Origin: Komagataeibacter sp. FXV3
Lineage (GTDB): Bacteria; Pseudomonadota; Alphaproteobacteria; Acetobacterales; Acetobacteraceae
Direction of reading: 5' to 3'
Assembly: GCF_015155755.1 (NCBI RefSeq)
Contig: NZ_VWPI01000119.1
Coordinates: 1-33,702, forward strand
Length of the DNA: 33,702 nucleotides
In this document: positions 28,076 to 33,702 of the stretch, piece by piece
Layout: every line of letters starts with the position of its first letter
Position numbering within the stretch: position 1 is the stretch's first letter
Position numbers and translations under genes: made by a program
Notes under the pieces: model-generated
What the model was told of the DNA's origin: nothing
Database searches by the model: none
Seen by the model: only the letters and a program-made list of their open reading frames with translations

Positions 28076-28948
28076 TCAGTCCTTCTTCAGGGACTTGCGG
28101 CGCAGCGGCATGGTCATGCAGTGGATGCTGCCGCCACCCTGCGAGAACTGGTTGAGTTCCGGGTCCAGCACCGTCAGGCCTTCCGCGCGCAGCATCTGGT
28201 TGATGCGCGTGCAGTGATGGGGGCTGACCACGCGTTCGCGGCCCAGCGACAGGACGTTGCAGCCCATGTCCCGCATGGCTTCCTTGTAGCTGACCGGCAG
28301 CAGGCGGATGCCCTGTGCGCGGAACCAGTCCAGATCCTCATCGGCGATCACGTCCACGGCGGCGATGGCCAGGTCTTCCGCCACCATGGTGAAGATCACG
28401 TCCAGGTGCAGGAAATGCTCGGGGAAGCGGATCATGCGGCAGGTCCAGCCTGCTTCCTCGAACCAGCTGATGAACTCGGCGGCGCCCGCCTCGTCCGTGC
28501 GGCCACCACTGACGCCAACCGCCAGCAGGCCGGGACGGATGATGTGGATGTCACCGCCTTCGATATGGCCCTTCGTGCAGGTCTTCCAGATTTCGTCCTT
28601 GCCATAGAATTCATGGATCGGCGTGATTTCCGCCGTGCGCTCGGGACGGGCGAGGTTGGTGACGACAGTGCCGAACGGCGTGGTCTGGGAACTGTCGCGG
28701 GTGTACACCTCGTACGGCATGTCCTTGTGCGGGGTCAGGAAATGGCAGCTGACCTGCTCGCCTTCCAGCGTGGCGACAAGTTCCCGGAACTGCGCATTCA
28801 GCGCGGCACGGTCGATCTTCGCACCGTTGGCCATGCTCTGGATGGCGATATCATTACTGGGAATCCAGGAATAATAGTCAGGGGGACATAGCAGCACATC
28901 CGCCAGATCCCCGGTTTCACTGTCAATAAACCAGCGGTTTGCGACCAT
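28076..28948 (-). CDS. Amidinotransferase-fold guanidino hydrolase (arginine deiminase/DDAH-like)
   Basis: Guanidine-modifying pentein of 290 residues. Family landmarks are TRD (83-85, VYTRDSSQTTP), EGGD (130-133, GHIEGGDIHIIRPG), His181 in HLD (FLHLDVIF) and the catalytic Cys277 in GGGSIHCMTM. With these it should attack a guanidinium carbon and release NH3 or an amine, giving a ureido product, as arginine deiminase and dimethylargininase do. It is shorter than arginine deiminase (about 400) and near bacterial dimethylargininase (about 255-285). The ATG at 28948 has AAGGA eight bases upstream; frame further upstream lacks a ribosome binding site. It is divergent from a LysR gene. Confidence 0.9.
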   Translation of the reverse strand: MVANRWFIDSETGDLADVLLCPPDYYSWIPSNDIAIQSMANGAKIDRAALNAQFRELVATLEGEQVSCHFLTPHKDMPYEVYTRDSSQTTPFGTVVTNLARPERTAEITPIHEFYGKDEIWKTCTKGHIEGGDIHIIRPGLLAVGVSGGRTDEAGAAEFISWFEEAGWTCRMIRFPEHFLHLDVIFTMVAEDLAIAAVDVIADEDLDWFRAQGIRLLPVSYKEAMRDMGCNVLSLGRERVVSPHHCTRINQMLRAEGLTVLDPELNQFSQGGGSIHCMTMPLRRKSLKKD

Positions 28949-29373
28949 TGCCTTAATCCTTGTCACATAACTGAATACACTAGGGTATTTCCCGAAAGAT
29001 AACGGGGGGTGCGGACGTTCAAATATCAATGGTTCATAGTTTACTTTGTATTTTCATTAATCTTGACATATGCAATGCCCACCTCCGTTACCAGTGCGCG
29101 ACCCTCAGGCATGCACGGATGCGGCAATCGTGCGCTGGCCGGACGTTTTTTCATTCCCGGATCGGTATTTTTACGCTTTTCCACCCGGCAGCCGCACATA
29201 ATCATTCCCCCTGCCCTTCGTTGCGGTTTATGGATAATCCTGTCAACGAATTGGCCATTTCCGACAATGAGAAGCGACAGATGCCCGCCTATGTTCCCAT
29301 ACAGGAATAATTCCGGTTGCCAGCATGGCGGCACGGCATGTTCCATGTCTGATACCTGGTGGATCGGTCCTGC
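28949..29373. other. Divergent regulatory gap between amidinotransferase-fold and LysR genes
   Basis: These 425 bases separate two divergent starts and are AT-rich near 29010-29075, where promoter elements are likely. A TTGACA (29065-29070) on the plus strand has no good -10 partner at the right distance. No gene was recognised. LysR regulators usually bind such shared gaps at T-N11-A dyads; no single convincing site was picked out. Confidence 0.5.
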
Positions 29374-30354
29374 ATGACGCGAGAACATACATCAAGTCCG
29401 GGCAACAGCGCGCCCTCGCGCCGCAAGGCGTCACACCGCAAGGCTGCCGGTTTTCACGGCCAGATCGCCGAGGTGGACCTGCGCCTGCTGCGCGTGTTCC
29501 GCACGGTGGCCGAACATGGCGGTTTCGCCGCCGCCGAAGTGGCGCTGGGCAAAAGCAAGTCTTCCATCAGCATCGACATCTCGGCGCTGGAAAACCGGCT
29601 TGGCCTGCGCCTGTGCATGCGCGGGCGCAGCGGGTTTGCGCTGACAGCGGAAGGCCGGATGGTGATGGAAGCCACCAACACCCTGTTTTCCGACATCGCA
29701 CGCTTCCAGCAACGCATCAACGAAGCCAGCGGCACCCTGTCGGGGCGGTTCTGCCTGTATGTACCCGACAATATCCAGATCCATGGCGAAACGGCGCTGG
29801 TACGCGCGATTGAAATCTTCACCACCCGTCATCCGGGGGTGTTCCTCGACATCCGTTCCGCGTCCCCGCGGGAGGTGGAATTTGCGGTGCTGAACGGACA
29901 GGCTTCCGCCGGCATCACGCTGAACCCGCGCCATCTGCCCAACATGGAGGCTATCCCCCTGTTCCAGGAGGAACTGCACCTGTTCTGCGGCATGCGCCAT
30001 CCACTGTTCACCATGCCCGAAGATACGATCACCCCCGAAATCCTGTCCCGGCATCGCATGATCGAGGTATCGGGCGCCGCGTCGTCGCCCATGTGGGAAG
30101 GGATACGCCCGCGCCTAACCTTTTCGGCCGCAGCCGAAAACGTTGATTCGCGCGCGCTGCTGATCCTGTCGGGCAGTTATGTTGGTTTCCTGCCCGAACC
30201 CTTTGCCCAGCCCCTGCTGCGTGCTGGCCTGCTGCGCCGCATCATGCTGGGGGGGCTGCAACTGGTTACGGGTTTCCACTTCATTGCCCGGCCTTCACCC
30301 GAAACCGGGCTGATGGTCGATATATTCCGCCGCATTCTGGAAGAAGCCTGCTAG
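29374..30354 (+). CDS. LysR family transcriptional regulator
   Basis: DNA-binding regulator of 326 residues. After a charged, poorly conserved leader (1-30) comes the LysR helix-turn-helix (LRLLRVFRTVAEHGGFAAAE, then LGKSKSSISIDISALENRLG and GFALTAEGRMVMEA), then a periplasmic-binding-like effector domain (about 120-326). The ATG at 29374 has no strong ribosome binding site; a GTG five codons upstream is an alternative. Its place between a divergent guanidino hydrolase and a plus-strand ABC importer suggests it controls both, in response to the imported compound (inference). Confidence 0.93.
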   Translation: MTREHTSSPGNSAPSRRKASHRKAAGFHGQIAEVDLRLLRVFRTVAEHGGFAAAEVALGKSKSSISIDISALENRLGLRLCMRGRSGFALTAEGRMVMEATNTLFSDIARFQQRINEASGTLSGRFCLYVPDNIQIHGETALVRAIEIFTTRHPGVFLDIRSASPREVEFAVLNGQASAGITLNPRHLPNMEAIPLFQEELHLFCGMRHPLFTMPEDTITPEILSRHRMIEVSGAASSPMWEGIRPRLTFSAAAENVDSRALLILSGSYVGFLPEPFAQPLLRAGLLRRIMLGGLQLVTGFHFIARPSPETGLMVDIFRRILEEAC

Positions 30355-30420
30355 CGCGGGCGCCACACAGATGGTTTTCCACCCCCGACACCTGCCCCAT
30401 ACCCCCGTGGAGCACACCGT

Positions 30421-31990
30421 ATGACCCATTCCATGGCGCAGTTCATGCGCCGCTGTTCTTCCCGCTTCCGCCCCCGTGTGCTGGCAGCCGCCCTTGCCGG
30501 GGTGCTGGCCATTGCGGGAAGCGCACAGGCCGCAGAACCCGACCTGCCCGGCTTCATCCATGACGGTACGCTGACCATCTGTACCAATCCCACCCTGCCA
30601 CCGATGACATTCGTGAACGGTAACGACGTCAACGCCGTGGACGGGATCGACATGGACATCGCCCACCGGCTGGCGGATTACTGGCATGTGTCCATGGTTG
30701 TCACGACCATGGACTTTACCGGCCTGTTCCCCAGCCTTGCGGCGCAGCGGTGTTCGATGGTGGCCAGTGGCATCATCAAGCTGCCGGAGCGCGAGAAGAA
30801 TTTCGATGCCGTCTCCTATCAGGATACAGCGCTGGTGGTCGTGGCGCGCGCCGGTACCCCGCCCCTGTCCAGCATGGCCGACCTGTCGGGCAAGACAGTG
30901 GCCGTACAGTCGGGCACCAGCTACAGCGCACGGCTGGCAAAGGAAAATGAAACACTGGTCCAGGCCGGTCGCGCGCCCATCATCATCCAGCAGTACCCGA
31001 CCGAGGACCAGGTGGTGCAGCAGGTGCTGATCGGCCGCGTTTTCGCCTTCGCCAGCCAGGATGTGGAACTGTACTACCGGCAGGAACAGCTGCACGGGAA
31101 GGTCAGCGTCATCCTTGTACCGCCCTATCCCGAATACGGGCATTTCGCGCTGTATATCCGCAAGAACGCGCATGACCGCGAACTGCTGGACCAGGCCATC
31201 GCCACCATGGGCCAGAACGGGCAGATGGCCGCGATCCAGAAAAAATGGGCCATTTCCCCCGATGTGGCAAAGGCGCTGGCCAACACGTCCCCGGCCCCGA
31301 TGTTCCGGTGGGACACGTTCTTTTCCGCGCTGACATCGACCGCCTTCATGCGCGGTGCGTTCATCACGCTGGCGGTGGCCGTCCTGTCGCATTTTACCGC
31401 CATCATGATCTCGATCCCGATGGCGCTGGCGCTGAACGGGCGGGATTCGCTGCTCAAGATGGCGCTGAAGGGATATGTATCGGTATTCCGTGGCGCGCCG
31501 ACGCTGCTACAGCTGCTGTTCATATGGAATGCGCTGCCGCAGTTCCTGCCGATCTTCCGCGAGGCATGGTTTACCCCCTTCCTGGCCACATGGCTGTCGC
31601 TGTCGATCAACGAATCTGCCTATCAGGTCGAAATCAACCGCGCCGCGCTGGGTGCGGTGGACAAGGGGCAGGAACTGGCGGGCGACGCGCTGGCCATGTC
31701 CCGGCGGCAGGTGTACCGCCATGTCATCTTCCCGCAGGCGCTGCGCATTGCGCTGCCGCCCACGATCAATGAATTCATAAGCCTGCTGAAAACCACGTCG
31801 CTGGCATCCGTCATCTCGCTTCAGGAACTGCTGGCGGTGACCCAGATCCAGGTGGCGCGTACGTTCGAATTCACGGAATATTACGCCGCCGCACTGGTCT
31901 ATTACCTCGCCATGGTTTTCTTCTTCCTGTTCCTGCAAAAACGCGTTGAACGACGCTTTGCATGGGCTGACCGTCACAAGGCAACCGCAA

Positions 31991-32001
<11 letters not shown>
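30421..32001 (+). CDS. Polar amino acid ABC importer: fused substrate-binding protein and permease
   Basis: A 526-residue fusion. A signal peptide (1-37, ending SAQA) precedes a type 3 substrate-binding domain (about 40-285; LTICTNPTLPPMTFV, GIDMDIAHRLADYW, FDAVSYQDTALVV). A His/Glu/Gln-type permease domain follows (about 300-515), with helices starting near AFMRGAFITLAVAVLS, the GAPTLLQLLFIWNALP region and the EAA loop AGDALAMSRRQVYRHVIFPQALR. Such fusions are known, for example GlnP of lactococci. The ligand is likely a polar amino acid or guanidino/ureido acid, given the neighbours. The ATPase gene starts 11 bases inside its 3' end. Confidence 0.93.
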
Positions 32002-32755
<754 letters not shown>

Positions 32756-33370
32756 GGGGCACGCCTCACATCTTGCAGGACAAGGTCTGTCATGACCTGA
32801 AATCCGTCCTGTAGAGAGACGGAAATGGAACAGACACTTTCACTGATGAGAGACATGGACGTTCCGGCCCCTGATTGAGGCGGTTCGTCCTCGGGGCAAG
32901 ACACCGCCACATGATCTGCAGCGCACGATAGATAGATAGAATGGTGCGCTATCGCCACCAGATACGAGAAAGCAGCCACTTCGTTCCTCGTCGTCATCCA
33001 CATCACGGCAGCAGACTGGATCAGACCATAACAGGATCTAAACACCAGATGTGTCTTCGCGTCTCACAAGATGTTGTAGCCAAGCAACATCAAAAAAAAA
33101 CCAAGCCGTTTTCCGCCCCTTTGCACAGCAGCATCCGGCACATGATGTGAAATTAAATTCTTATAATTATCAATGTGTTATGAAAAATTTTTACGTTTGA
33201 AAGCGCCAGATTATTGGGCTTTCGATCCATTGGCTACAGATAATGAAAGTATGATTTGGCTTCTTATAAACCAATGCACAAGACGCCTTATTGTAAGAAT
33301 CAAAGCAAGATAAACGGGTTTTTTTGCGCCCTAGAGATCGGTTCTAACGGGAATGAAACAGGATATCGGC
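32756..33370. other. Long gap before the TonB-dependent receptor gene
   Basis: These 615 bases contain no gene that I could support. The left half is of mixed composition, with a short GATA tetranucleotide run (32927-32940) and frames without recognisable protein features. The right half (about 33150-33350) is strongly AT-rich and is the likely promoter region of the receptor gene, with several T/A-rich candidate boxes but none clear enough to name. Confidence 0.5.
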
Positions 33371-33702
33371 ATGAAACTATATTTTTTACGTCATTCCTTC
33401 CGTCTTCTGGCCGCAGTTCCCGCATATGTCAGCCTGCCGGCCCTGCCCTGCCTGCTACTGGCATCGACATCACCACTGGCAGTTGCCGCAACGGCACCTG
33501 CCAGCGCCCAGTCGGTTGATACGAAACATGCCGCCGCACACCATTCCACGCCACGCCATCAGGGTGCGGCGATGCCCAAGGCATCGCCCGAGCAGATAAC
33601 AGTAACCCGGTCACATGCGCAGCGTTATCTGGCCACGCCCGGTACGGTCAACACGATCAGCGGGAAGGAACTGCGCTCGCTTCACCTTGAAAGCCCAAAG
33701 GA
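33371..33702 (+). CDS. TonB-dependent receptor, N-terminal part (runs off the window)
   Basis: An open frame of 110 complete codons that continues past the window end. A signal peptide (basic start MKLYFLRHSFR, hydrophobic 12-40, ending PASAQ) is followed by a His-rich linker and then SPEQITVTRS, which resembles a TonB box, and GTVNTISGKELRSLHLESP, the start of a plug domain. Proteins of this kind are outer-membrane receptors that import siderophores or other large ligands with energy from TonB-ExbBD. AGGA lies seven bases before the ATG. The ligand cannot be told from this part. Confidence 0.8.
   Translation, partial: MKLYFLRHSFRLLAAVPAYVSLPALPCLLLASTSPLAVAATAPASAQSVDTKHAAAHHSTPRHQGAAMPKASPEQITVTRSHAQRYLATPGTVNTISGKELRSLHLESPK

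Noticed and set aside
29029-29310. A 93-codon frame in the gap before the LysR gene
   Set aside because: No ribosome binding site and no protein-like features; it spans the expected promoter region.
32927-32940. GATA tetranucleotide run as a phase-variable repeat
   Set aside because: Only about three and a half units and not inside a gene.

Overview
The window is a high-GC chromosomal segment that reads like an acetic acid bacterium (Acetobacteraceae, Komagataeibacter/Novacetimonas/Gluconacetobacter type). This is inferred from alphaproteobacterial-type ClpB, IlvB, IlvC, MiaA, SerB and NAD kinase proteins, dense coding, and AT-rich palindromic repeats between genes. No phage, insertion sequence or CRISPR array was seen.

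Left third (1-13.6 kb, mostly housekeeping, mostly minus strand): clpB with its terminator and a good RpoH-type promoter; an aldo/keto reductase; a fumarylacetoacetate hydrolase-family enzyme; the branched-chain amino acid genes ilvB-ilvN-ilvC with miaA just upstream; then, on the plus strand, serB, a nitrilase-family amidase and an NAD kinase, with a cation diffusion facilitator convergent to serB.

Middle (13.7-18.6 kb): a YgjP-type metallopeptidase, a YcgN-type cysteine-cluster protein and a striking three-gene ABC locus. That locus has a PotA-like ATPase in which every catalytic motif is degenerate, a PotD-like binding protein, and a permease of only about 154 residues. To its right is a YqjD/YqjE-like pair of small membrane proteins.

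Right of that (18.7-22.1 kb): a MarR regulator with an operator-like dyad, a small coupled open frame, then a DUF1656/HlyD/NodT efflux set that lacks the FUSC pump subunit normally found with these partners. A tRNA-Leu(UAA) follows at 22.6 kb.

Right third (22.8-33.7 kb, accessory metabolism): a minus-strand operon of sugar-isomerase-like TIM barrel, 2-oxoglutarate/Fe(II) oxygenase and class II aldolase; a NYN-LOTUS RNA-binding/nuclease-like protein; a carbamoylase-type M20 hydrolase; a guanidine-hydrolysing amidinotransferase-fold enzyme; a divergent LysR regulator; and a polar amino acid ABC importer with a binding protein fused to its permease. The last group fits stepwise uptake and nitrogen stripping of a guanidino or ureido compound (inference). 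The window ends inside the start of a TonB-dependent receptor gene.

Four copies of a roughly 75-105 bp AT-rich double-hairpin repeat lie in intergenic gaps at about 4.3, 13.6, 14.5 and 22.3 kb.
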